The position numbers and the translations under genes were made by a program. The notes beneath the pieces were generated by a model. The model saw only the letters and a list, made by a program, of their open reading frames with translations. It had not been told where the DNA came from and ran no database searches. A stretch of DNA of 64,000 nucleotides from Nostoc sp. 'Peltigera membranacea cyanobiont' N6. Its GTDB lineage: Bacteria; Cyanobacteriota; Cyanobacteriia; Cyanobacteriales; Nostocaceae. Where the stretch lies: the NCBI RefSeq assembly GCF_002949735.1, contig NZ_CP026681.1, forward strand, positions 7,532,501-7,596,500, given 5' to 3'. This document shows positions 16,850-25,891 of the stretch, piece by piece (position 1 is the stretch's first letter; every line of letters begins with the position of its first letter).

Positions 16850-17956
16850 GTGGTAAAAAGCTTCAAAAGTCTGTTTGGCAAATCAAATAAAGGGGTCGGC
16901 ATTGAACTTGCTCCCGAACGGGTCAATGTAGTTCAGCTACGCAAGCAGCGTCAAGGCATGAAACTAGAAACCTTTATATCGGTAGCAGTTCCCGAAGGTG
17001 TAGTTATCGATGGTCAAATCACCGACCCCGCAGCAATGGCGCAATTAATCCAGCAGGCGCTAGCTGAGAGCAAAATCAAAACTTCTCGTGTTGCTACTGG
17101 TGTACCAGGGCGAGATTCTATCGTTCGGATTATACCAGTGCCAGCAGAGTTAGATGACAAAGAACTGCGAGAAATGGTACTCAACCATGAAGCAGGTTTA
17201 TATTTACCCTATCCTCGTGAAGAGGCTGATGTAGATTATCAGAAACTTGGGTACTTTGTAGATGAAGATGGCATTGAAAAAGTACATGTACTCCTAGTTG
17301 CCACCCGCAAAGAGATTACGGATACCTATATCAGTACATTTGAGCAGGCAGGATTACAAATTGATGTTTTAGAAATTAACAGTTTTGCTCTGATTCGGAC
17401 TATTCGCGAGCAATTGCGACAATTTGGGCCGCAAGAAGCAGCAGTACTAGTTGATATAGAGTTCGACAGTACAGAAATTGCCATCATCGTTAACGGAGTG
17501 CCGCAATTTTCGCGCACAGTTCCAATCGGAACTTATCAAATGCAAACAGCCTTAGCAAGGGCAATGAGTTTACCCACATCACGAGATATGGAACTGTTAT
17601 ATGGAATGATTATTCCTCCAACTCCCATAGACGGCGGGAAAACCGGCGTTACCGAACTCGATCCTGGTATGGCAGCCATATTAAGAGTATTGGGAGAACT
17701 AACGGATGAACTGCGCCGTTCCATCGATTTTTACCTCAATCAAAGTGAAAATTTGGAGGTAGCGCAGATTATATTAGCGGGCCCAGGAGGTGGACTCCAG
17801 CAGCTAGATGAATTCTTTACCCAACGACTGAGCTTGCCAACTACCCAAATAGATCCAATCGGCTCTTTATCCTTGGAAGTTGACACTGAGAAATATCCAC
17901 AGGTGCAACGCTCTGGGTTGGCGATCGTACTTGGTCTAGGAATGCGGGAGGTGTAA
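16850..17956 (+). CDS. pilM: Type IV pilus assembly protein PilM
   Basis: A cytosolic actin-like ATPase-fold protein that binds the PilN N-terminus and links the pilus platform to the motor. The 368-residue sequence has GVGIELAPERVNVVQL at its start, VLVDIEFDSTEIAII in the middle and ILAGPGGGLQQLDEFF late, which are the nucleotide-binding elements of this fold. The start is GTG 16850. It is the first gene of pilMNOQ and ends 4 bp before pilN. The pilN ribosome site (GGGAGGTG) overlaps its end. Confidence 0.94.
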   Translation: MVKSFKSLFGKSNKGVGIELAPERVNVVQLRKQRQGMKLETFISVAVPEGVVIDGQITDPAAMAQLIQQALAESKIKTSRVATGVPGRDSIVRIIPVPAELDDKELREMVLNHEAGLYLPYPREEADVDYQKLGYFVDEDGIEKVHVLLVATRKEITDTYISTFEQAGLQIDVLEINSFALIRTIREQLRQFGPQEAAVLVDIEFDSTEIAIIVNGVPQFSRTVPIGTYQMQTALARAMSLPTSRDMELLYGMIIPPTPIDGGKTGVTELDPGMAAILRVLGELTDELRRSIDFYLNQSENLEVAQIILAGPGGGLQQLDEFFTQRLSLPTTQIDPIGSLSLEVDTEKYPQVQRSGLAIVLGLGMREV

Positions 17957-17960
17957 CAAA

Positions 17961-18737
17961 ATGTATAGCCTAGATGTTAACTTTCTAAAAGATCGCCCAG
18001 CATATCAGAAAAAGCCTGAGAGAAAGGGAGGAATATCCCTAAACCTGCCTACAGGAAATTTGACACCAGTGTATATAGGAGTTGCTGTAGGTGTAGGTCT
18101 TCCAGCTTTATTGGGAGTTGCTTGGTGGTTATTGCAAGGGAAGATTGTTGAATTAAATGGTCAAATTGCACAACTAGACCAAGAAAGCAAGAGGTTAGAT
18201 ACAGAAATAGGAAATCTTAACAAAATCAAAGCCGAGACGAGTGCAATTAAAGGGGAAACTCAAGCATTAGTCACTGTATTTGACCAGATTCGACCTTGGT
18301 CAGCAATGCTGCAAGATTTGCGCGATCGCATTCCAGCCGCAGTGCAAATCGAAACTATCAAGCAAACTCCACCCATTGCAGTAGCGGCAGGCCAGCCCCC
18401 AAACAATCCTGCTGGAGGATTAGAAATTACCGGATTGGCTCGTTCTTTTAACGATGTCAATGATTTCTTATTAAGTTTACAACAGTCTCGATTCTTGAAG
18501 TCCACAGAAAGCAGAATTATAACAGCAGCCTTAGTGGATGCTCCTATACCACCAGGTACGGCTCAACCTACTAATGGTGTAATAATTAAGCCACCTCAAG
18601 TAGTTAAATATACTATTCAATCGACTATGAGCGATGTTCCAGCTTCGGAATTAATCCGAGAGTTGGAAAAAAAAGGCACAGTGGGGTTAGTGACTCGAAT
18701 TCGTAGTATGCAACAAACAGGAGTCATTTCAAAATGA
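17961..18737 (+). CDS. pilN: Type IV pilus assembly protein PilN
   Basis: A bitopic inner-membrane protein of 258 residues. The N-terminal MYSLDVNFLKDRPAYQ corresponds to the conserved PilM-binding segment (usually an INLL-type motif). A transmembrane helix lies at about 36-58, a coiled coil at about 62-100, and the rest is a periplasmic ferredoxin-like domain. It overlaps pilO by 4 bp (ATGA), so the two are translationally coupled, as expected for heterodimer partners. Confidence 0.92.
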   Translation: MYSLDVNFLKDRPAYQKKPERKGGISLNLPTGNLTPVYIGVAVGVGLPALLGVAWWLLQGKIVELNGQIAQLDQESKRLDTEIGNLNKIKAETSAIKGETQALVTVFDQIRPWSAMLQDLRDRIPAAVQIETIKQTPPIAVAAGQPPNNPAGGLEITGLARSFNDVNDFLLSLQQSRFLKSTESRIITAALVDAPIPPGTAQPTNGVIIKPPQVVKYTIQSTMSDVPASELIRELEKKGTVGLVTRIRSMQQTGVISK

Positions 18738-19501
18738 CGCTGAGTGATGATTTAAATTTTGCCGAACATGGTGGGGAATTCAACTCGGAAACGCCGGCCC
18801 ACCCCGTGATATTTGGCATTGCCTTTACACCAAAAATCATTGGCATTTTGGTGGGGGTAATTGGTTTAGCAGGAGCAGGTTATATATTGTTAAACTTGCT
18901 GATGCCAGCTTTGGAAAGCTATCAGCAGCAGCAAGCAAAAAGCTCTGAACTGCAAGGGCAAATTGAGCAAAAAAAAGCCAATATCAAACAGATTGACAAA
19001 GTTAAACAGGAATTAGCTCAGGCAAAACAGCAAAAAGTACAAGTTTTAGCTTTATTCGCTAACGAAAAAAGTTTAGATACATTACTGTTAGATTTGAACC
19101 GCTTAATTGAGTCTGGAAATACTCCAACTTCTGTTAATGCAGTCAGAGCCAAACTGAAGAAGTTTGTGCCAGTTTCCCAAAAGCCAGAACCGATTATTGA
19201 TGGAACTTTAGGATTACAGGTTGACGGGAAGCTGGAACGCAGCAGTATCAATGCTGAAATTACAGGAACTTATGAGCAAACACAATCGATAATTCGTAAC
19301 ATTGAGCGGTTACAGCCTTTGTTAATAGTTAAAGATTATCAAGCAACTTTGGCTCCAGTAGAGTCAAGATCCCCATTAGATAAAACACCTGTACAGGTTG
19401 GGCCAGCAGCGATTAATACATCATTCCAGTTACAGGTATTGATGCCACTTAGTGCAGAAGAAATAGCTGCCGCCGCTGCTAAAGCTGCCCCGAAAAAGTA
19501 G
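18734..19501 (+). CDS. pilO: Type IV pilus assembly protein PilO
   Basis: A bitopic inner-membrane protein of 255 residues and partner of PilN. A transmembrane segment at about 35-57 (IIGILVGVIGLAGAGYILL) is followed by a coiled coil of about 60 residues (QQQQAKSSELQGQIEQKKAN) and a periplasmic domain. An Ala/Lys-rich tail ends the protein. No PilP-like lipoprotein gene follows, and the secretin gene comes next after 132 bp. Confidence 0.9.
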   Translation: MTLSDDLNFAEHGGEFNSETPAHPVIFGIAFTPKIIGILVGVIGLAGAGYILLNLLMPALESYQQQQAKSSELQGQIEQKKANIKQIDKVKQELAQAKQQKVQVLALFANEKSLDTLLLDLNRLIESGNTPTSVNAVRAKLKKFVPVSQKPEPIIDGTLGLQVDGKLERSSINAEITGTYEQTQSIIRNIERLQPLLIVKDYQATLAPVESRSPLDKTPVQVGPAAINTSFQLQVLMPLSAEEIAAAAAKAAPKK

Positions 19502-19514
19502 TTAGGAACGAGAA

Positions 19515-19585
19515 GTTAGGAGTTAAGAGTTAATAGTGAATAGTTAGGACTTATCATTCCTAACTATTCACTCCTAACTCCTAAT
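19515..19585. repeat. Heptamer palindrome between pilO and pilQ
   Basis: Five heptamers on one side (GTTAGGA, GTTAAGA, GTTAATA, GTGAATA, GTTAGGA) face four complementary ones (TCCTAAC, TATTCAC, TCCTAAC, TCCTAAT) across an 8-nt loop. The transcript would form a long imperfect hairpin inside the operon. Confidence 0.85.
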
Positions 19586-19633
19586 TTCTCACAATTTTTT
19601 GTAAACAAGGTTTTATAAGGTGAGGAATGAACT

Positions 19634-22039
19634 GTGAAACAGCTTCACGGTAATAGTTTTATATTGGGTACTGCCGCTTTTGTATTTTTGGCAGCGCAAC
19701 CAGTTTGGGCACAAATTAGTCAAGTTACTAATGTACAGTTAAGTCCAGTTAATGGTGGAATTAGCGTTGCTTTGAAAACTTCTTCGGGTTCGCGCCCCCA
19801 AGTTTTCACTACAAAAAGAGGCAAGACTTTAGTCGCAGATATTATCAATACTCAATTACGATTACCACAAGGTAATAGCTTTCGTCAAGATAGCCCAGCG
19901 CCAGGAATTGCGTCTGTCGAGGTTAATCAGCTTGATGCCAATAGCATCCGGGTGACGGTAACGGGGAGCAACAATACACCTGAGAGTCAACCGGTGGTGC
20001 GATCGCAAAATGGAATTACACTCAGCTTTAGCCCATCCGCAGGCACTATAGCATCAGCACCAACACCAACAGCGCCAACATCCACAGCGCCGCCTGCGAC
20101 TACTCCAGCCCAATCTGGTCAAAATTCAGGTGTTCTAGTTCCAAACCCAGAAATTACCATTGACGGAAAACCTGCACAAGCTGCTGGGCCCGGCCAACCT
20201 CTGAGTCAGGCTCCACCTTTCTTACCCAGAGCCGTTGCCCCACCGGTGGGAGATATTGCTATTTCCGCTACCGATGCTTCTCCTAGCACAATTGACTTAG
20301 GAACTCAGGAGCGTGTACCTCGTTTAGTCTTGCGAGATGCGCCAGTGCGTGAGGTTTTGTCACTGCTTGCTCGTGCTGCTAATTTGAACCTAGCTTATGT
20401 TGGCAGCGAGCAAGGTGGTACTGCACAGGCAACTTCTCAAACAATCTCGTTAGATATAGAAAACGAACCAGTTCAAGATGTGTTTAACTACGTCTTGCGT
20501 TTGAGTGGTTTAGAAGCTAACCGCAGTAATCGCACAGTTTTTGTAGGGCCTAAACTACCTAATGCGACCCGTGATATGGTTATGCGTAGCCTGCGACTCA
20601 ATCAGGTAACAGTGGGAGTCGCCCTAAACTTTCTGGTCGGTTTAGGGGCAGAAAGTGCTGTCAGCCGAGAACGGCAAGTCACTAGTGTTAGTGCCATAGC
20701 TGTTGGCAATGCAGCTGCTCCTATTACCCAAACTCAGACGACTACAGAAACCAAAGTTGAAACTCAACGTGTTGATTACAAAGACTCTAACCCATTACTT
20801 AGAGGTCTACAGGCATTAGGAGATGAGCGCACCAATTCTTTGACCCTGATTGGTCCTCCTCGGCTAGTTGAGATGGCGATGGCTCAACTAACTCAGCTTG
20901 ATATCCGCCGTCGTCAAGTAGTAGTCAATGTCAAGATTATCGATGTTAACCTCAATAACACCCAAGACTACAACACTAGCTTTTCTTTTGGGCTTGGCAA
21001 CAACTACTTCAGCAGTGATGGTGGTGCAGCATCTTTTAATTTCGGTGGTTCCAGACCAGCTACTAGTTCTGAAGTAGCAAACAGTGTGACTCAGACACCT
21101 ACTATTACGAATCCACTGACAGGAACCCCTTTTGTTAATCCCAACGGTACTGTATCTATTCCAGGAACTACCCCAGGTACGGTAGTGGTAGACGCAAATG
21201 GTAACGTCACTAGAATCGCAAACCCAGGAAGTGGCTCTTTTTATCAACCTATTTCGCCCGCTAGTACAAACGCCTTACAACCAGGTTTCACTAATATTAC
21301 TCCAGCGACCGATAACATCATTACAAGGAACGCTGATGGTACATCAAGTATCACACAAGGTACTTTGGGTACAGCTACTACAGCTTTGTCTTCTCTATAC
21401 CAGTTTCCCAAACGTCTTCTCAGTAGCTTGCAAGCTCAAGTGACAAATGGCAATGCCAAAATTTTGACCGACCCAACCTTGATTGTACAAGAAGGTCAGC
21501 AGGCTCTTGTAAATCTGACTCAGGAAGTAGTAGGAAACATAACGCTCCAAACAACAGATACTTCTGGTGGATCGAGGACAGAAAGAACAATTGAGAAACA
21601 AAAAGTTGGTTTAACATTAAATGTGAAAATTGACCGGATTGACGATAATGGTTTCGTTTCTCTATCGGTTGCTCCTACTGTCAGCGCTCCTACAGCCTCA
21701 CAAGATACAGGAAATGGACAAATTATCTTAGTGTCTGAACGTTCTCTGACTTCTGGCTTAATTCGCTTACGAGATGGTCAGACGCTCATTCTCTCAGGGA
21801 TTATCCAAGACCAAGATAGGACAAGTATCTCCAAGATTCCTATTTTGGGCGATCTTCCACTGATTGGTGCGCTGTTTAGAAAGACAAATAGATCCAATCA
21901 GCGCAATGAGGTGGTTGTATTGCTCACGCCTCAAATTATGGATGACTCTGAAAACTCCTCCTACGGCTATAACTACAATCCCAGCCCAGAAGTCCGCCAA
22001 ATTCTTGAGCGGCGGGGGTTGAAGATTCCTGGTAGATAG
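19634..22039 (+). CDS. pilQ: Type IV pilus secretin PilQ with AMIN domain
   Basis: The outer-membrane secretin forms the channel for the pilus. The 801-residue protein has a signal peptide (cleavage near AQPVWA, about 27), an N-terminal AMIN domain (about 30-135) that binds cell wall, a Pro/Thr/Ala linker (about 140-220), an STN/N-domain region with PVREVLSLLARAANLNLAYV, N1-type repeats, and the C-terminal secretin domain ending with VPILGDLPLIGALFR-type motifs. A roughly 130-residue Thr/Asn/Gly-rich insertion (about 455-585) is unusually long. The start is GTG behind AGGTGAGGA. Confidence 0.94.
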   Translation: MKQLHGNSFILGTAAFVFLAAQPVWAQISQVTNVQLSPVNGGISVALKTSSGSRPQVFTTKRGKTLVADIINTQLRLPQGNSFRQDSPAPGIASVEVNQLDANSIRVTVTGSNNTPESQPVVRSQNGITLSFSPSAGTIASAPTPTAPTSTAPPATTPAQSGQNSGVLVPNPEITIDGKPAQAAGPGQPLSQAPPFLPRAVAPPVGDIAISATDASPSTIDLGTQERVPRLVLRDAPVREVLSLLARAANLNLAYVGSEQGGTAQATSQTISLDIENEPVQDVFNYVLRLSGLEANRSNRTVFVGPKLPNATRDMVMRSLRLNQVTVGVALNFLVGLGAESAVSRERQVTSVSAIAVGNAAAPITQTQTTTETKVETQRVDYKDSNPLLRGLQALGDERTNSLTLIGPPRLVEMAMAQLTQLDIRRRQVVVNVKIIDVNLNNTQDYNTSFSFGLGNNYFSSDGGAASFNFGGSRPATSSEVANSVTQTPTITNPLTGTPFVNPNGTVSIPGTTPGTVVVDANGNVTRIANPGSGSFYQPISPASTNALQPGFTNITPATDNIITRNADGTSSITQGTLGTATTALSSLYQFPKRLLSSLQAQVTNGNAKILTDPTLIVQEGQQALVNLTQEVVGNITLQTTDTSGGSRTERTIEKQKVGLTLNVKIDRIDDNGFVSLSVAPTVSAPTASQDTGNGQIILVSERSLTSGLIRLRDGQTLILSGIIQDQDRTSISKIPILGDLPLIGALFRKTNRSNQRNEVVVLLTPQIMDDSENSSYGYNYNPSPEVRQILERRGLKIPGR

Positions 22040-22115
22040 ATAAAGATGATGAGCAGGTGAGTCACCTTTGGCTCAAATTCTTACACCTCTTTTTGCTTTG
22101 AACTAAAGTTCAAGT

Positions 22116-22368
22116 ATGTCCCTCTCCAAGTCGGCTACGGTGTACACACAAGTCTTATAGAGTTGCCTCATAGGCTTTTGATCCCCCCAACCCCCGATAA
22201 ATTGGGGGGCAAAAGTCTCTTAAAGTCCCCCAATTTATCGGGGAGCCACTGCGGTCTTGGGGTCTCCCCAAGTGGAGCATGTGGCGTGGATTTAGGGGGA
22301 TCTCCAACAATTTTGGGTCTGTACAGAGATGTGTGTACACCGTAGCTCCAAGTCGGAGAGGGATAGTT
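22116..22368. mobile_element. ~250-bp MITE-like element with terminal inverted repeats
   Basis: The left end carries TCCCTCTCC then CTACGGTGTACACAC (to about 22151). The right end (about 22333-22368) is its complement with a few differences in the AAGTCGG spacer. The interior holds complementary C-rich and G-rich runs (CCCCCAATTTATCGGGG-like) and no open gene. Size and symmetry fit a non-autonomous element. TA bases flank both ends, which may be a target duplication. Confidence 0.65.
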
Positions 22369-22994
22369 TTGCGTGTAAAATCTCTCAGAGTACTTTTAAT
22401 TGGGCTAATTTAGACAGACATTATATTAAGGCGTTGAATTCAGGTTAAACAGAAGAAACAATAATTTTGAATTCCTTGGGTAACTTGTGGCAATGTCACA
22501 AATCGTAATCTCAGACAAATTCTTACGCCTACATTTTCAGATGCTCTAGAATGCCTGCGATCGGGTAAAGCGATTGTAGAAATTGGCCCAAATATTTAGT
22601 ACCTTGCTTCAGACACTTCTGATATAGCTAATCTAGTATTCATAATTATATCTCTCCCTCCTCCCCTGTTATCCTCACAATGCCTCTGGTGGGCTGCCCC
22701 TACGTAGTTCTTAATAGGTATTTTTTCCTACCGTAGAGGTGGTTTTTAGTGAAACAACTACCCTAAAATGACAAAAAATCCTGAAATCTATATAAATTAA
22801 TGGTTTCATCTATCCACATCAGGCTACAACACCTTAGAATGATTCATTGAAAAGTCGAGCCGATGGGATGTACAGCCGTTTTGAGTAAAAATACTCCCAA
22901 AGGATGATTTTTTATTCCCGCGAACCAAAATTTAAGTACAGATGTACCAGGGTGCATCCGTAAAGAATCTCAAGTAAACCTTCAGGAGTTTGAT
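22369..22994. other. Long non-coding leader region before the HU gene
   Basis: About 620 bp with no plausible gene on either strand. AT-rich sequence just upstream of HU ends in an AGGAG ribosome site at 22983-22987. I see no riboswitch or RNA gene. The length suggests a long 5' leader or remnants of older repeats. Confidence 0.5.
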
Positions 22995-23279
22995 ATGAAC
23001 AAAGGTGAATTAGTTGATGCCGTAGCTGAAAAAGCTAGTGTTACCAAGAAACAAGCGGATGCAGTCTTAACTGCCGCTTTGGAAACGATTATTGAAGCGG
23101 TTTCCTCTGGTGATAAGGTAACATTGGTGGGATTTGGCTCATTTGAATCACGGGAACGTAAAGCTCGTGAAGGTCGCAACCCGAAAACAAATGAAAAGAT
23201 GGAAATCCCAGCGACGAGGGTTCCTGCTTTCTCCGCAGGAAAACTGTTTAGAGAAAAGGTAGCACCCCCAAAAGCATAG
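22995..23279 (+). CDS. hanA: HU-family nucleoid DNA-binding protein
   Basis: A 94-residue histone-like protein that bends and compacts DNA as a dimer. MNKGELVDAVAEKASVTKKQ begins the helical dimer body, and GFGSFESRERKAREGRNP leads into the beta-arm with the RNP tip. It matches the cyanobacterial HU (HanA in Anabaena). An AGGAG ribosome site lies 8 nt upstream. A terminator hairpin follows the stop codon directly. Confidence 0.93.
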   Translation: MNKGELVDAVAEKASVTKKQADAVLTAALETIIEAVSSGDKVTLVGFGSFESRERKAREGRNPKTNEKMEIPATRVPAFSAGKLFREKVAPPKA

Positions 23280-23304
23280 GTTCTGTCTTCGGGAACCCTT
23301 TTTT
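23279..23304 (+). terminator. Rho-independent terminator after HU
   Basis: GGTTC and GAACC pair around a short loop and are followed by CTTTTTT. The T-run ends 1-2 nt before the ATG of the next gene. Confidence 0.75.
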
Positions 23305-23305
23305 A

Positions 23306-24364
23306 ATGCGGCAACCTGCACACGGGGGAAATTTAGCCTGGGCAGCAGCACTGGCTGGCTGTCCCCCTGATGCTATTCTGGATTTTTCTGCTAGCATCAG
23401 CCCGTTGGGGCCTCCAAACAGCGCGATCGCTGCCATAATGTCCCAACTTGGTAATCTTAAGCACTATCCAGACCCAAATTATAGTGAACTGAGACTAGCT
23501 CTCAGTCACTTCCATCAACTACCTCCTGAGTGGATTCTGCCGGGTAACGGCTCCGCAGAATTACTTACTTTAGTAGGTAGAGAATTGGCTCAATTAGCCG
23601 CGACAATTTTAATCACTCCAGCCTTTGGCGACTATTACCGAACCTTGGCAGCGTATAACGCTAATGTGCTGGAGTGTCCTTTGTCATTGGTCACTGGTCA
23701 TTGGTCATTGACCAAGGAGAAAGGAGAAAAGAGAAATCACAAAGGACTATTGCTGAATAATCCCCACAACCCAACCGGAAAAATATTTTCACGGGACTCT
23801 ATTTTGCCCTACCTGGAGCAATTTGCTTTGGTTGTGGTGGATGAAGCATTTATGGATTTTGTACCGCCTAATGAGGAACAAAGCCTGATTCCAGTAGTGC
23901 AGGAATATGCAAATTTAGTAATATTGCGATCGCTAACCAAATTTTACAGTCTCCCCGGACTGCGATTAGGATATGCGATCGCCCACCCCGACTGCCTAGC
24001 TAAATGGCAGCTATGGCGTGACCCCTGGCCCGTCAACACCCTAGCGGCGGCGGCGGCAATTGCGGCACTCCAAGATACGGAGTTTCAGCAGCAAACCTGG
24101 GCATGGCTACCACCTGCACGAAACCAACTCTTTCAGGGTTTGGCTAAAATTTTAGGATTCCAACCCCAAGTAAGTGCTGCTAACTTTTTACTGGTTGAGT
24201 CCCAGAAGTCTACTTCGCAGTTACAGCAACAATTACTCAAGCATCACCAGATTTTAATCCGTGATTGCCTTAGCTTTAAAGAACTAGGCGATCGTTTTTT
24301 CCGGGTTGCTGTACGTGAAGAGTCCGATAACCAACGCTTACTAACAGCGCTGAGTGGGGAATAG
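23306..24364 (+). CDS. cobD: CobD-like threonine-phosphate decarboxylase
   Basis: A 352-residue fold-type I PLP enzyme related to histidinol-phosphate aminotransferase. The cobalamin-pathway CobD group makes aminopropanol phosphate from threonine phosphate. Signature parts are RQPAHGGNL at the N-terminus, NNPHNPTGK, Asp179 in VVVDEAFMDF, and Lys212 in SLTKFYSLPGLRLGY as the PLP lysine. Residues about 127-146 are an inserted segment encoded by four GTCATTG-type heptamers and following sequence. The ATG follows a terminator with no ribosome site in between. Histidinol-phosphate aminotransferase activity is the alternative. Confidence 0.85.
   Translation: MRQPAHGGNLAWAAALAGCPPDAILDFSASISPLGPPNSAIAAIMSQLGNLKHYPDPNYSELRLALSHFHQLPPEWILPGNGSAELLTLVGRELAQLAATILITPAFGDYYRTLAAYNANVLECPLSLVTGHWSLTKEKGEKRNHKGLLLNNPHNPTGKIFSRDSILPYLEQFALVVVDEAFMDFVPPNEEQSLIPVVQEYANLVILRSLTKFYSLPGLRLGYAIAHPDCLAKWQLWRDPWPVNTLAAAAAIAALQDTEFQQQTWAWLPPARNQLFQGLAKILGFQPQVSAANFLLVESQKSTSQLQQQLLKHHQILIRDCLSFKELGDRFFRVAVREESDNQRLLTALSGE
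23683..23710. repeat. STRR array GTCATTG inside the CobD-like gene
   Basis: Four tandem heptamers: GTCATTG, GTCACTG, GTCATTG, GTCATTG. They are translated in frame as part of LSLVTGHWSLTK. Confidence 0.9.
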
Positions 24365-24421
24365 GGAAGATGAGGTAACTTTCATTTTCCATTCTCCGCC
24401 ATGACAAATGACAATTGATAA

Positions 24422-25876
24422 ATGACAATTGACTATGATGTTGTAATTATTGGCGGCAGTCTTGCTGGATACTACGCTGCCCTTGCTGCCACCCAACTAC
24501 GTGCTACAGTCGCCCTGGTGGAACCTAAAGTAGACTACAGGTTTACTCATTACCATGCTCTTACCGAAATTGGTAAACTGGCACAAAAGTTGAATGATGC
24601 CGCTAGTTTTGGTATCCATGCCACACATACTGATACCTCAGAAGAATGCCACATATTTATGGCATGGCAAGAAGCGATGCTATATGCTCAATGCATCGCC
24701 TCAAATCTCAAAGAACAGCATTCTCCCGCCATATTAGCCGCGCAGGGAGTTGATATTATTGTTGGTAGCGGTCAATTTCAATCTTCACCCCAACTTGCTT
24801 TTACCGTTAATAATCGCCGACTACGCGCCCGTACTTATTTGCTAGCTAGTGGTTCGCGTCCAGAAATTCCAGAGATTGAAGGATTGCAAACTACTGGCTA
24901 TCTAACCCTTTCTAATATTTGGCAATCCCTAAAGGAAGCGACACTACCCAAAAATTGGGTCATTATCGGCGGGATTCCCCAAAGCATTGAAATCGCTCAA
25001 ATTTTAGCGCGGTTTGGTTGTAGTGTGACACTGGTGGTCAAGTATCCATATCTTCTACCCAATATCGACCCTGAAATAGCCATATTGCTTCAGGCGCAGT
25101 TGGAAGTCGAAGGTGTGCGCGTCCTCACCGATAAAATAGTGACTCAGGTGAAGCTGATTGAGAATAAAAAATGGATTCAAGCAGGAGACAAAGCCATTGA
25201 AACCGATCAAATTTTAGTGGCGACTGGACAACAGCCGAATATTGAATCCCTAAATTTGGCAACAGTAGGCGTGAAATGGCATCGGCGGAGTTTAGTTGTG
25301 AATGATAAACTACAAACTACTAACCACCGCATTTATGCCTGTGGTGATGTAATTGGTGGTTACGACTATGCCAATATCGCTAATTATGAAGCAAAAATTG
25401 CCCTGAACAATGCACTATTTTTCCCCAGGTTACGAGTAAATTATGGCTCCATTCCTTGGGCAATGTTTTCTGTGCCGATGGTGGCGCAAGTGGGTTTGAC
25501 AGAGGCACAGGCAAAACGCCTATTTAGTCGAGATGAAGTTTTAGTTTTGCGTCAATATTTTAAAACAGTTGCAGCAGCCCAACTTCGGGACGAAACCACT
25601 GGTATATGTAAATTAATTGTGCTACGCAACGGTGAAATTTTGGGAGCTTCGATATTGAGCGCAGAAGCTGGAGAATTGATTAATTTGATTGCCTTAGCAA
25701 TGTCCCAAAAAATTAAAGTCAAAGATTTGGCAAATCTATCTCCTGTCTATCCCAGTTTTTCAGAAATTCTGGAACAAGCTGCAAGAGAGTGGAGTAAGCA
25801 AAAGTTAAATAGCAACATTGCTTTGCAAGAATTTTTAGAAGGCTTCTTCCATTTCCGCCGCAATTGGAATTTGTGA
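24422..25876 (+). CDS. Pyridine-nucleotide-disulfide-like flavoprotein lacking the redox cysteines
   Basis: A 484-residue FAD/NAD(P) oxidoreductase of the mercuric reductase/dihydrolipoamide dehydrogenase fold. The FAD motif VVIIGGSLAGYYAA opens the protein. A second nucleotide site (WVIIGGIPQSIEIAQILARF) and the FAD motif IYACGDVIGGY are intact. The CxxxxC disulfide that normally follows the first motif is absent (VDYRFTHYHALTEIGKL), and the C-terminal HPS..E region reads SPVYPSFSEILEQAARE without the catalytic His-Glu pair. It is therefore unlikely to be a true disulfide reductase. It may be an NAD(P)H:quinone-type enzyme. Confidence 0.85.
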   Translation: MTIDYDVVIIGGSLAGYYAALAATQLRATVALVEPKVDYRFTHYHALTEIGKLAQKLNDAASFGIHATHTDTSEECHIFMAWQEAMLYAQCIASNLKEQHSPAILAAQGVDIIVGSGQFQSSPQLAFTVNNRRLRARTYLLASGSRPEIPEIEGLQTTGYLTLSNIWQSLKEATLPKNWVIIGGIPQSIEIAQILARFGCSVTLVVKYPYLLPNIDPEIAILLQAQLEVEGVRVLTDKIVTQVKLIENKKWIQAGDKAIETDQILVATGQQPNIESLNLATVGVKWHRRSLVVNDKLQTTNHRIYACGDVIGGYDYANIANYEAKIALNNALFFPRLRVNYGSIPWAMFSVPMVAQVGLTEAQAKRLFSRDEVLVLRQYFKTVAAAQLRDETTGICKLIVLRNGEILGASILSAEAGELINLIALAMSQKIKVKDLANLSPVYPSFSEILEQAAREWSKQKLNSNIALQEFLEGFFHFRRNWNL

Positions 25877-25891
25877 GAGGGGAGTTAGGAG

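Noticed and set aside
22155..22345. Overlapping open frames on both strands in the pilQ-HU gap
   Set aside because: They lie inside the inverted-repeat element, mirror each other because of its symmetry and encode low-complexity peptides.
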